Of a stretch of 64,000 bases of DNA, positions 47,695 to 55,769 are shown in pieces. The notes under the pieces were generated by a model that ran no database searches, was not told the origin of the DNA, and saw only the letters and a list, made by a program, of their open reading frames with translations. A program made the position numbers and the translations under genes. Position 1 is the first letter of the stretch. Every line of letters starts with the position of its first letter. The stretch covers positions 94,433 through 158,432 of the forward strand of contig NZ_MQUQ01000010.1 in the NCBI RefSeq assembly GCF_001953865.1, written 5' to 3'. The DNA is from Amycolatopsis coloradensis. Its GTDB lineage: Bacteria > Actinomycetota > Actinomycetes > Mycobacteriales > Pseudonocardiaceae.

Positions 47695-48909
47695 TCATGA
47701 CAACAGCGGTTCCGGACTGGATCCGTTGATTCGCCTCCAGCTGAGCGCGACCAGTACGGCCAGCAGCAGGCCCACCACGCCTGCCAGCGCGATGGCCGAG
47801 GTCGCGGCCCCGAGCCGATCGGCGGCGAGCCCGCCGAGTCCCGCCCCTATTCCTTGAGCGACCCGCAGTCCCGTGCGGTACACCCCGCCCGCACCGCCCC
47901 GTAGCTCGTTCGGGACCCAGGTGATGAACGTGGCGCTCACCGTGATCAGGTACGCCCCCGCGGCACCCGCCGCCGCCAGCAGGAGCAACGCCGGAATCAG
48001 CCCCGGCTTGAGCGCGAAGGCGATCAGGGCGACCATCGGCAGTGCCGCCAGCACACCCAGCAGTTTCCGCCGTTGTTCCGCGGAGACGAACCGGGACAGC
48101 AGGAACGCGCCGACCACGAAGCCGAGCGGATCGGCGGCCAGCAGCCAGCCGACGGCCTGTTTCCCGACCCCCATCTCCGCGGCGAGCGGCGCGGCGAGCC
48201 CCTCGGGGATCACGGCGAGGCCGACCAGCCACGAGAACCAGACCAGCACCCGCAGGTGACGGTTGCCGAACACCTGCTTGACCGCGCCGAACCAGCTTCC
48301 GCCGCCGTCGGACGCCGCCGTCCGCCGGGACACCGAGAAGCGGACCACGGCCGCGCTCAGCAGGAACGTCGCCGCGTCCAGCGCCAGCGCCCAGCTCGCT
48401 CCGACCTGTGACACCAGCAGGCCGCCGCCCGCGAGGCCCAGCAGCATGGCGGTGTTGGTGGAGATGCCGCGGATGTCCTGGCTTTTGAGATAGAGGTCGT
48501 CGTCGGTGAAAACCTCGCGGGCCAGCGCGTTCTGCGCCGCGTTGCCCGGCGCGTTCGCGAGCCGCGCCAGCACCACCAGCCCGCACAGCAGGGCGAGCGG
48601 GGTGCCGGGGATCGCCATGATCGCGATCAGCACCGCCTGGATCAGCGACGAGAAGACGAGGACGGTGCGCCTCGGGTAGCGGTCGGCCAGCTGGGAGAGG
48701 CCGAGGCCGCCGGCCAGCGCGGGCAGGAAGGTCAGCGAATAGACCACCGCTGAGAGCAGTGCGGAACCGGTTCGGTCGTAGACGAGGATCGCCAGCGCGA
48801 CGATGGTGAGCTGGTCCCCGATCAAGGATTGCACCTCGGCGAGCCAGAGTGCGCGGAACTCGCGGTTCGCCAGGGCGGCGGTCATCCGCGGCGTCGCGTT
48901 CGTCTTCAC
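47695..48909 (-). CDS. Major facilitator superfamily transporter
   Basis: 404 residues with 12 likely membrane helices. Opens NREFRALWLAEVQSLIGDQLTIVALAILVYDRTG (in parts) and has the loop motif LADRYPRRTVLVFSS between helices 2 and 3, as in drug-efflux MFS proteins of the enterobactin-exporter-like group. Substrate unknown. GAGGTGG stands 9 nt before the GTG start. The 370-bp gap upstream separates it from the divergent SDR gene. Confidence 0.9.
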   Translation of the reverse strand: MKTNATPRMTAALANREFRALWLAEVQSLIGDQLTIVALAILVYDRTGSALLSAVVYSLTFLPALAGGLGLSQLADRYPRRTVLVFSSLIQAVLIAIMAIPGTPLALLCGLVVLARLANAPGNAAQNALAREVFTDDDLYLKSQDIRGISTNTAMLLGLAGGGLLVSQVGASWALALDAATFLLSAAVVRFSVSRRTAASDGGGSWFGAVKQVFGNRHLRVLVWFSWLVGLAVIPEGLAAPLAAEMGVGKQAVGWLLAADPLGFVVGAFLLSRFVSAEQRRKLLGVLAALPMVALIAFALKPGLIPALLLLAAAGAAGAYLITVSATFITWVPNELRGGAGGVYRTGLRVAQGIGAGLGGLAADRLGAATSAIALAGVVGLLLAVLVALSWRRINGSSPEPLLS

Positions 48910-49279
48910 TGCGTGACCACCTCCCCCGATCGGGTGAACTTAGCTTTCTCGCATTCTTGCCTGCCCTGTTACGAGGCCGTCGAGGGAGTCACAGTTCATG
49001 ACCCGCCGTTCAACGTTCAGTATGCCTTCGGCTACAGGGAGACGAACAGAAGACCAGCCGATCCTTCGCCGGTTAGGCCGATCGAGCTACACCGTCTGAC
49101 CAGTGGGTGACGCCGGGCTGACTCGTTCGCGGGTATCCACGCGCCTATCGCCCCGCATTCGCTCGGCGCAGCCCGCCCGCCGCTCGCCGCCGCCGCGGTT
49201 CGGACTGGGCCGAATGGGCCAACACTGAGGGGAGACCGGTCTGGAGGTGGAGGCCGGCCGGGCAAAAGGGGTGAAGGCG
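48910..49279. other. Divergent promoter region, no gene seen
   Basis: 370 bp between the MFS (minus) and SDR (plus) starts. It should hold both promoters. A GTTCAACGTTCA stretch near 49008 could be a regulator half-site pair. I see no reading frame or RNA gene that I can support. Confidence 0.4.
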
Positions 49280-50173
49280 ATGAACGGGTTGCTCGACGAC
49301 AAAGCCGTCGTCGTGACCGGGGCGGGCCGGGGGCTCGGCGAGGCGTTCGCGGTGCACGTCGCGCGGGCGGGCGGGGCCGTCGTGGTCAACGACATCGACG
49401 CCCCGCTGGCCGAGCGGACGGCGGAGAACATCCGGCGGTTCGGCGGACGGGCCGTCGCCAGCGGGCACAGTGTCGCTGATCCGAAGCAGGCGCAGGAGAT
49501 CGTCGACCTCTGTCTCGCCGAGTTCGGCGCGCTCGACGGGCTGGTCAGCAACGCCGGACTGAACTACGAGGCGCTGCCGTGGGAGGACGACGTCGAGCAG
49601 GCCAGGGAACTGGTCGAAGTGAACGTCCTCGGCGTCATGTACACCGGACTCGCCGCGATCAAGGCGATGGTCGCGCGCGGCACACCGGGCTCGATCGTCA
49701 ACATCTCGTCCGGTGCGTCGCTGGGGCAGCGTAAACTCGGGGTGTACGCCGCCAGCAAGGGCGCCGTCGCTTCGCTGACCTACTCCTGGGCGCTGGACCT
49801 GGAGGAGAGCGGGATCCGGGTGAACGCGGTCTGTCCGCTCGCGCACACCCGGATGGTGTGGAAGTCCGAACGGTCGCTGCGCGCCTGCCCGCCGGACCGG
49901 ACGCCGTCGCGGATCGCGCCGATCGTGCTCTTCCTGCTCGGTGCCGGCTCCGACGGGATCACCGGGCAAATGATCCGCTGCAACGGGCCGCAACTGCACA
50001 TCATGGGGCAGCCGTACCTGAAACAGCCCATCCTCGAGCGGCCGGTGTGGGACACCGAGACCGTGCAGCGCGCTTTCGACGAGGTCTTCAGCGCGCACCT
50101 GGAGAACTACGGTCTCGAAAAGCGTGTCCCACCCCGGCTGCGCAAGTGGACGGAGTCGACCCGGACCGCTTAG
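49280..50173 (+). CDS. Short-chain dehydrogenase/reductase
   Basis: 297 residues. NAD loop AVVVTGAGRGLGEAFAVHV, NAG motif VSNAGLNY, catalytic Ser in NISSGAS, and YAASKGAVASL with the Tyr-Lys pair. An extended C-terminal part (IMGQPYLKQPILERPVWD) is longer than in common SDRs and resembles hydroxysteroid or acyl-CoA related subgroups. Start ATG 49280 with AGGGGTGAAGG upstream; GTG 49271 possible. Ends with a 4-bp overlap on the convergent gene. Confidence 0.9.
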   Translation: MNGLLDDKAVVVTGAGRGLGEAFAVHVARAGGAVVVNDIDAPLAERTAENIRRFGGRAVASGHSVADPKQAQEIVDLCLAEFGALDGLVSNAGLNYEALPWEDDVEQARELVEVNVLGVMYTGLAAIKAMVARGTPGSIVNISSGASLGQRKLGVYAASKGAVASLTYSWALDLEESGIRVNAVCPLAHTRMVWKSERSLRACPPDRTPSRIAPIVLFLLGAGSDGITGQMIRCNGPQLHIMGQPYLKQPILERPVWDTETVQRAFDEVFSAHLENYGLEKRVPPRLRKWTESTRTA

Positions 50174-50826
50174 CCGACGACGAACGGCAGCTTCGCGGCC
50201 AGGTCGCCCAGTTCGGCCGTCTCCTCGTCGGTCGGCTCGCGGCGGCCGGTGCCGACCAGCAACGCGTCCGTGTCGGAGAACGACGCCGGGAACTTCTCCC
50301 CGGTGCGCTGCTCCAGGATCTGCCGGGTCTTCGCGAGGCTGTCCGCGGCCGGGCCATCGAGGTGCGGCAGGTGCGCTACGAGGTCGAGGTGGTGCAGCGT
50401 CCATTCGAGGACGTACGCGGACAGGAAGTCGCCCGCGCTGAGCACGACGTCGCGGGTGGCGACCCGCATCCCCGGGTCGGCGAGGTCGGCGGCCCGGCCG
50501 GCGGCGGAACCGACGTCGTCGAGATGGAACTTGAGGAGCCGGGGCTCCTGGTACGCGGCGGCGAGACGCACGATCAGCGCGTCGAGGTCGTCTTCGCCGG
50601 TGGGTGGCTTGTCGGAGAGCTCCCAGTAGGTGACCGCGTTGCGCGTCGGTTCCGTTTCGGCTGGCGTGGAGAGGGTGATCAGGACGTCCTGGGCGTCGAT
50701 CACCAGATGGCACACCAGGTCCTGCACCAGCCAGCCGGCGCAGCCGGACGGTTTGGCGAAGTCTTCGTCGGGGGTTTCGGCGACGGCGGCGAGGAGCGCC
50801 GCCCAAGAGCGGGAGAAGAGATCCAC
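50170..50826 (-). CDS. Maleylpyruvate isomerase-like (DinB-fold) protein
   Basis: 218 residues. The N-terminal MDMPI-type domain is recognised by SGCAGWLVQDLVCHLVIDAQDVL and later SAYVLEWTLHHLDLVAHLP, which place the three metal-binding His residues. In actinobacteria such proteins use mycothiol. The reaction cannot be named. Overlaps the SDR 3' end by 4 bp. Confidence 0.85.
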   Translation of the reverse strand: MDLFSRSWAALLAAVAETPDEDFAKPSGCAGWLVQDLVCHLVIDAQDVLITLSTPAETEPTRNAVTYWELSDKPPTGEDDLDALIVRLAAAYQEPRLLKFHLDDVGSAAGRAADLADPGMRVATRDVVLSAGDFLSAYVLEWTLHHLDLVAHLPHLDGPAADSLAKTRQILEQRTGEKFPASFSDTDALLVGTGRREPTDEETAELGDLAAKLPFVVG

Positions 50827-50908
50827 GGCGGCAAGTTAGCAGCGGCGGTGCCCTGGTGGCGACCCTTTTCCGGAACGTCTCGACGTCGCGTCGGGTAGTC
50901 GGCCCGTG

Positions 50909-50949
50909 AAGGCGTCCTTGAGGGACCCAGAGTCCCTCAAGGACGCCTT
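50909..50949. terminator. 18-bp perfect hairpin after the acyl-CoA ligase gene
   Basis: Arms 50909-50926 and 50932-50949 pair perfectly with a 5-nt loop; AA and TT flank the stem. It lies 36 bp past the ligase stop on the minus strand. Confidence 0.85.
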
Positions 50950-50984
50950 TATGTACTCGGAGAACGCGTACGCCGTGTGCTCGC

Positions 50985-52844
50985 TCAGGAACCGGCGGCG
51001 GGAGCGGGAGCGGCCGCCACGTAGAGATCCGCGATCGCGGGCGCGTACCGGTCGTTGATGATCCGCCGCTTCAGTTTCAGCGTCGGGGTCACCTCGCCGC
51101 TTTCCGGCGTCCACGCCTTCGGGATCACGTGGTATCGCTTGATCTGCTCGATCCGCGCCAGCCGCGCGTTCGCGGCCTCGACGGCCTTGTCGATCTCCGC
51201 GCGCACCTGCGCGTTGTCGGCGAGCGATTCGCCTTCGGTGAGCTGGATGCCGTTCGCGGTGGCCCAGCCGGGGGCGATCTCGTCGTCGACGACGATCAGC
51301 GCGGTGACGTACGGTCGCCTCTCGCCGATCGCGACGGCCTGGCCGATCAGCGGATGCTCCTTGAGCAGTCCTTCGATCTTCGTCGGGGCGATGTTCTTGC
51401 CGCTGGAGGTGATGATCAGTTCCTTCTTGCGGTCGGTGATCGTGACGAAGCCGCGTTCGTCGATCGTCCCGATGTCGCCGGTGGCGAGCCAGCCGTCGGC
51501 GTCGACGTCCGGTTTGATCGAGCCGTCTTCCTGGAGGTACCCGAGGAAGACGATCGCGCCGCGGACGAGGAGTTCGCCGTCCTCGGCGATCTTGACCTCG
51601 ATGCCTTCCAGCGGCTTCCCGACCGAGCCCGCCTTGAACGCCGACGGCGTGTTGGACGTGACGGCGCCGGTGGTTTCGGACAGGCCCCAGACCTCCTGGA
51701 TTTCGACGCCGAGCCCGGCGATGAAGTACAGGATCTCGACCGGCAGCGCGGCGGCACCGCTGGAGGCGACCTCGACCTGGTCGAGGCCCAGCATGGCCCG
51801 CACCGGCGCGAGCGCGGCGGCGTCGGTCCGCGCGATCTCTTCCGCCAGTTCCGGCGGGACCTCCTTGCCGTCGCTGCGCAGTTTGTAGCCCTGTTGCAGC
51901 AGTTCGTTGGCGCCGATCAGCCCGTTCCGCTTGTCCTCCGGCAGCGAGCCGAGCAGGTTCTTCAGGCCCGCGACCATTTTTTCCCACACCCGCGGGACAC
52001 CGAAGAAGCTCTTCGGGTGCACCTGCCCCAGCGCGCCGACGACGGCGGTCGGGTCGCCGACGGTGTGCACGTGCCCGGCCCACACGATCGGCATGTAGAT
52101 CGACAGTTCGCGTTCGGCGATGTGCGCGAGCGGCAGGTACGCGATGTTCGTGGCGTGCATCGGGGAGTCGTGCAGTTTCCGGACCGCGGCGGCCTGGTGG
52201 ATCGCGTTGCGGTGGGACAGCACGACCCCCTTGGGGTCGCCCGTGGTGCCGGAGGTGTAGATCATCGACAGCGGGTCGTCCTGGCCGATCGCGGACCACG
52301 CCGTCTCGAACGCCCGCGGATCGGCGGCGTGTGCTTCCGCGCCCGCGGCTCGCAGGTCGGCGAACGACAGGAAACGCTTGTCGTCCGGGGGGATCACGGA
52401 CGCGTCGAGCAGGACGACGTGCCGCAGCGCCGGCAGGTCGTCGAGAACCTGGGACCAGCGGCCGAGTTCGTCGGCACCGGCGAGCACGACGACGCCGGCG
52501 GCGCTGTGCCGGGCGACGAACCCGACCTGCTCCGGGCTGAGTGTCGCGTACGCGGTGCACGGGATCGCGCCGAGATGGGCCGCGGCGAGGTCGGCGATCA
52601 GGTGTTCGGGACTGCTCGGCGCCATGATCAGCATCCGGTCGCGGGAGCCGAGCCCGAGCCCGGCGAGCCCGCGCGACACCTCCGCGATGGCGGTGTGGAA
52701 TTCACGCCAGGTCAGGGTCGGCTTGCCCTCGATGTCGAGTGACGTCACCGCGGGCAGTTCACCGAACTCCTGGGCGTTGCGGTGAAGCAGGGCGGGGATG
52801 GTCTGGCCTTCGATCTGCTCGGCGACGGTCGGCTGGGTGGTCAA
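50985..52844 (-). CDS. Long-chain acyl-CoA ligase (FadD15-like)
   Basis: 619 residues. Adenylate-forming enzyme activating fatty acids: MIYTSGTTGDPKGVVLSHRN (A3 loop), WGLSETTGAVTSN (A5), GWLATGDIG (A7) and ITDRKKELIITSSGKNIAP (A8), with the C-terminal lysine region QIKRYHVIPKAWT. The size and the long insertion before the A5 motif match bacterial long-chain ligases of the FadD15 kind. Monocistronic, closed by a strong hairpin. Confidence 0.93.
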   Translation of the reverse strand: MTTQPTVAEQIEGQTIPALLHRNAQEFGELPAVTSLDIEGKPTLTWREFHTAIAEVSRGLAGLGLGSRDRMLIMAPSSPEHLIADLAAAHLGAIPCTAYATLSPEQVGFVARHSAAGVVVLAGADELGRWSQVLDDLPALRHVVLLDASVIPPDDKRFLSFADLRAAGAEAHAADPRAFETAWSAIGQDDPLSMIYTSGTTGDPKGVVLSHRNAIHQAAAVRKLHDSPMHATNIAYLPLAHIAERELSIYMPIVWAGHVHTVGDPTAVVGALGQVHPKSFFGVPRVWEKMVAGLKNLLGSLPEDKRNGLIGANELLQQGYKLRSDGKEVPPELAEEIARTDAAALAPVRAMLGLDQVEVASSGAAALPVEILYFIAGLGVEIQEVWGLSETTGAVTSNTPSAFKAGSVGKPLEGIEVKIAEDGELLVRGAIVFLGYLQEDGSIKPDVDADGWLATGDIGTIDERGFVTITDRKKELIITSSGKNIAPTKIEGLLKEHPLIGQAVAIGERRPYVTALIVVDDEIAPGWATANGIQLTEGESLADNAQVRAEIDKAVEAANARLARIEQIKRYHVIPKAWTPESGEVTPTLKLKRRIINDRYAPAIADLYVAAAPAPAAGS

Positions 52845-52998
52845 CGCTGGCCTCCTCGATGCTGCCTGATCAAGCCCACTGTAAGTGCTGTCGTCAGCGG
52901 TGGATAGAGAATCGCGGCCACGGTCGCGCTACGCGAAATGTCCACCTTTTCCGTTTTCATCGCGTCAGCCGTGGACTTCCGGGGCGCTCTCACCGACG

Positions 52999-54195
52999 AT
53001 GACCACTGTGACTGACCTGGTAGCCGAAGCCGCCGCGCTGGACGCGGCCGATCCCTTGGCGCACAAGCGAAACGAGTTCGATCTCGACCCTGGGATCGCG
53101 TACTTCGACGGCAACTCGCTGGGCGCGCCGCCGAAGCACGTGGCGGATCGGGTCGCCGCGGTCGTCCGCGAGGAATGGGGCGGGCGGCTCATCCGATCCT
53201 GGTCGGAGGGCTGGTGGGAAGCGCCGGTGCGGGTCGGCGAGCGGATCGCACCGCTCGTGGGGGCGGCGCCGGGGCAGGTCGTCGTCGCGGATTCGACCAG
53301 TGTGAACCTGTTCAAGGCACTGGTCGCCGCGACCAGGCTCAACCCCGGCCGTGACGAGATCCTCGTCGACGCGGACACGTTCCCCACCGACGGCTACCTC
53401 GCCGACGAAGCCGCCCGGTTGACCGGGCGCACGGTGCGCCGGGTCGTCGCCGAGGGCATGCCGGACGAGGTGAGCGACCGGACGGCCGTCGCGCTGATCA
53501 ACCACGTCGACTACGTCACCGGGCGCGTCCACGACCTGGCCGCGCTGACGGAAGCGTTGCACCGCAAGGGGACACTGGCGCTGTGGGACCTTTGCCACAG
53601 CGTCGGCGCGCTCCCGGTCGAACTGGACGCGGCGGGGGTGGACCTCGCCGTCGGCTGCACCTACAAATTCCTGAACGGCGGCCCGGGTGCGCCTGCTTTC
53701 CTTTACGTGGCAACGAAATGGCTGGACCGGTTCGAACAGCCGCTGGCGGGCTGGGCAGGTGATCGCGACCCGTTCGCGATGCGCGGCGCGTACGAGCCGC
53801 ACGCCGGGATGGCGCGAGGCCGCGCGGGCACTCCCGACATCCTTTCGCTGCTCGCGCTGGACGCGGCCCTCGACGTCTGGGACGGCTTGGATCTTGGGCT
53901 GCTGCGGGAAAAGGGGCTCGCGCTCGGCGATTTCTTCTTCCGGTGCACGGACGAACTCCTCGACGGCGCGAGGATCCCGACCCCGCGCGGCGACGACCGC
54001 GGACACCAGATCTCGATCGTCGACGACGACGCGGCCAAGACGATGGCGGCCTTGATCGAACGCGGGGTGATCGGCGACCACCGGCCGCCCAATGTGCTGA
54101 GGTTCGGCTTGGCGCCGCTTTACACCACCTTCGGCGAGGTGCTTCGCGCTGTCACGACGCTGGGGGAACTAAGGCTTCGGGAACTCCGGAGCTGA
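52999..54195 (+). CDS. kynU: Kynureninase
   Basis: 398 residues. PLP enzyme of tryptophan breakdown that cleaves kynurenine to anthranilate and alanine. Family signs: YFDGNSLGAPPKHVADRV, WSEGWWEAPVRVGERIAPLVGA, DEILVDADTFPTDGYLAD, the PLP-lysine loop CTYKFLNGGPGAPAF, and the late GDHRPPNVLRFGLAPLYTTF (in parts). No tryptophan dioxygenase gene is in the window. The 3' end overlaps the convergent TetR gene by 44 bp. Confidence 0.94.
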   Translation: MTTVTDLVAEAAALDAADPLAHKRNEFDLDPGIAYFDGNSLGAPPKHVADRVAAVVREEWGGRLIRSWSEGWWEAPVRVGERIAPLVGAAPGQVVVADSTSVNLFKALVAATRLNPGRDEILVDADTFPTDGYLADEAARLTGRTVRRVVAEGMPDEVSDRTAVALINHVDYVTGRVHDLAALTEALHRKGTLALWDLCHSVGALPVELDAAGVDLAVGCTYKFLNGGPGAPAFLYVATKWLDRFEQPLAGWAGDRDPFAMRGAYEPHAGMARGRAGTPDILSLLALDAALDVWDGLDLGLLREKGLALGDFFFRCTDELLDGARIPTPRGDDRGHQISIVDDDAAKTMAALIERGVIGDHRPPNVLRFGLAPLYTTFGEVLRAVTTLGELRLRELRS

Positions 54196-54754
54196 GTACG
54201 GGGCGGGCGGCGTGCGCGAGGCTCTCGCGCACCTCGCCGGCGTCTTCGAGATAGCCGCCGACCATGGCGCCGTCGCGCAGCAGGGTCAACTCCCGCGCGG
54301 CGGCCCCGGGATCGGGGTGCCCCGTCGCGGCGACGATCTCCGCGATCGAGTCGCGGAACCACGTCCGGTGTTCGCGGACGACCTTCCGCACGGGGTGTTC
54401 CGGATCCGGGTACTCGGCGGCCGCGTTGATGAACGGGCAGCCGCGGAAGCCCGGCGCGCGGATCTCCTCACCGATGCCGAGGACGAGGATTTCGAGCATC
54501 TTCGAAGGGTCGGGTTTCTCTTCCGCCGCGGCGGCGACGAGACCGCGGATCCGGTCGTGCTCGGCTTCGAGGTAGGCGCGGACGAGGTCCTCCTTGCCGG
54601 GGAAGTGGCGGTAGAAGGTCGCCCGGCTGACCTCGGCCGCGACGATGACGTCGTCCACCGGCACGGAGTGGATCCCCCGCGTGTAGAAGATCTTCGCCGC
54701 CGTCTCCAGGAGGCGGTCCCTCGCCGCGGAGCGGCGCGTGGTCGTGGCTGCCAT
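54152..54754 (-). CDS. TetR-family transcriptional regulator
   Basis: 200 residues from ATG 54754. HTH: RDRLLETAAKIFYTRGIHSVPVDDVIVAAEVSRATFYRHFPGKED (in parts), then a ligand domain with GCPFINAAAEYPDPEHP, a pattern shared by a large group of small-molecule-responsive TetR regulators. A palindrome AGAACGTTCT lies 14 bp upstream. Its own promoter is the probable target; no divergent gene stands nearby. Confidence 0.92.
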   Translation of the reverse strand: MAATTTRRSAARDRLLETAAKIFYTRGIHSVPVDDVIVAAEVSRATFYRHFPGKEDLVRAYLEAEHDRIRGLVAAAAEEKPDPSKMLEILVLGIGEEIRAPGFRGCPFINAAAEYPDPEHPVRKVVREHRTWFRDSIAEIVAATGHPDPGAAARELTLLRDGAMVGGYLEDAGEVRESLAHAARPVLSSGVPEALVPPAS

Positions 54755-54767
54755 GGTTCCACGATAT

Positions 54768-54777
54768 AGAACGTTCT
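54768..54777 (-). promoter_or_regulatory. Palindromic operator before tetR
   Basis: AGAACGTTCT is a perfect 10-bp palindrome, 14 bp before the regulator start, flanked by ATAT on one side; typical of TetR autoregulation. Confidence 0.5.
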
Positions 54778-55045
54778 GTCTTGCCGCAGACGGACGAAAT
54801 CGCCTTCGAGGAGGCGTCGCGACAGTCGCGCGAATGGTGAAGCTCATTCGGGAATCGGTGCGAAAAGTTGATCGCGTCGCCCCGTCGGGGGAGACGAGGC
54901 GATGTTCGGCGAATCCGCTGTTAGTCTCGATACTCGCTCTCGCCGCGCGTGTGACGTGGATCCTTCCCCTGGGGCGCAAGGAAAACTCGCGTCACCCGGC
55001 TCAGCGACGAGGCGGGGGCCACGACGCCTGGAGAAGGAGGGGATT

Positions 55046-55375
55046 GTGTCGCTCACCTATACCGCCGTCGCCGTGTTCGGTGTCGCTTCCGGTTTCCTGC
55101 TCAACGAATTCGGCTCGCGCTATCCGGTCGAGACGGTGCTCGTCGTGATCCTGGTCTGCGGGGTGGCGACCTTGTGCTGGGCGGGCGTCCGGATGCTCCG
55201 CGACGCTTCCACGAGAGTCGACACGCTCCTTGACGAGGAGCTGGGCCGCACCGGTGAAGATCATTTCGCCGATTCGCGGGCGATAGGCGCAGGTAATTCT
55301 CGATTCCGTGGATCGAACGGTCTTACGGCCGCCTTCCTCCGGGGTGAAGTCGTTCGCAAACCGAACGGTATGTGA
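55046..55375 (+). CDS. Small membrane protein, unknown function
   Basis: 109 residues from GTG 55046 (GGAGGGG 6 nt upstream). Two hydrophobic segments, LTYTAVAVFGVASGFLL and VETVLVVILVCGVATLCWAG, enclose a short loop; the rest is a charged, soluble tail. No family recognised. Confidence 0.65.
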   Translation: MSLTYTAVAVFGVASGFLLNEFGSRYPVETVLVVILVCGVATLCWAGVRMLRDASTRVDTLLDEELGRTGEDHFADSRAIGAGNSRFRGSNGLTAAFLRGEVVRKPNGM

Positions 55376-55769
55376 AGCCCTCATCCGAAAGCGTGAGCGA
55401 GGTCACGACACGTAGTTTTCTTGGACTTTTTCGTCCGGACGCGAGTGTCACCGGGTGTTACTTGATCGAGTCCGATGAGCGTCGATCTAGCCGCTGACTG
55501 CGGTAAACCGCCAGGTGATCTACTGGCGGGTCACTTGGCGGGGTGCCCGTGTCCACGTGGTGGACTTTCGAGGTCCGGCGGCCCTTCGTCACCTGGTCAC
55601 GGCTGTATGTGACTACCCTTCGCGTCCGGACTTGACTCGCCCGTTTGGGTCTCCTAGCGTCTTCGCGGGCGGAGCGGACCACGCTGTGTTGATCCGGCTA
55701 TCGGATCCCGCGGGTATGAGATCCCCGGTGACCCGAAACCAATAACTGCCGGAAGGAAAACGGACCACG
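55376..55769 (+). promoter_or_regulatory. Conservon leader region with sigma-70-like promoter
   Basis: TTGACT (55632-55637) and TAGCGT (55655-55660) are 17 bp apart, a good vegetative promoter, leaving an untranslated leader of about 100 nt before cvnA. The rest of the 394 bp contains inverted short repeats around 55500-55530 (GGTGATCTACTGGCGGGTC) of unknown role and no supported gene. Confidence 0.6.

Noticed and set aside
49145..50806. 553-codon minus-strand frame
   Set aside because: Antisense to the SDR gene and in a different frame from the MDMPI-like gene; both of those have clear family motifs.
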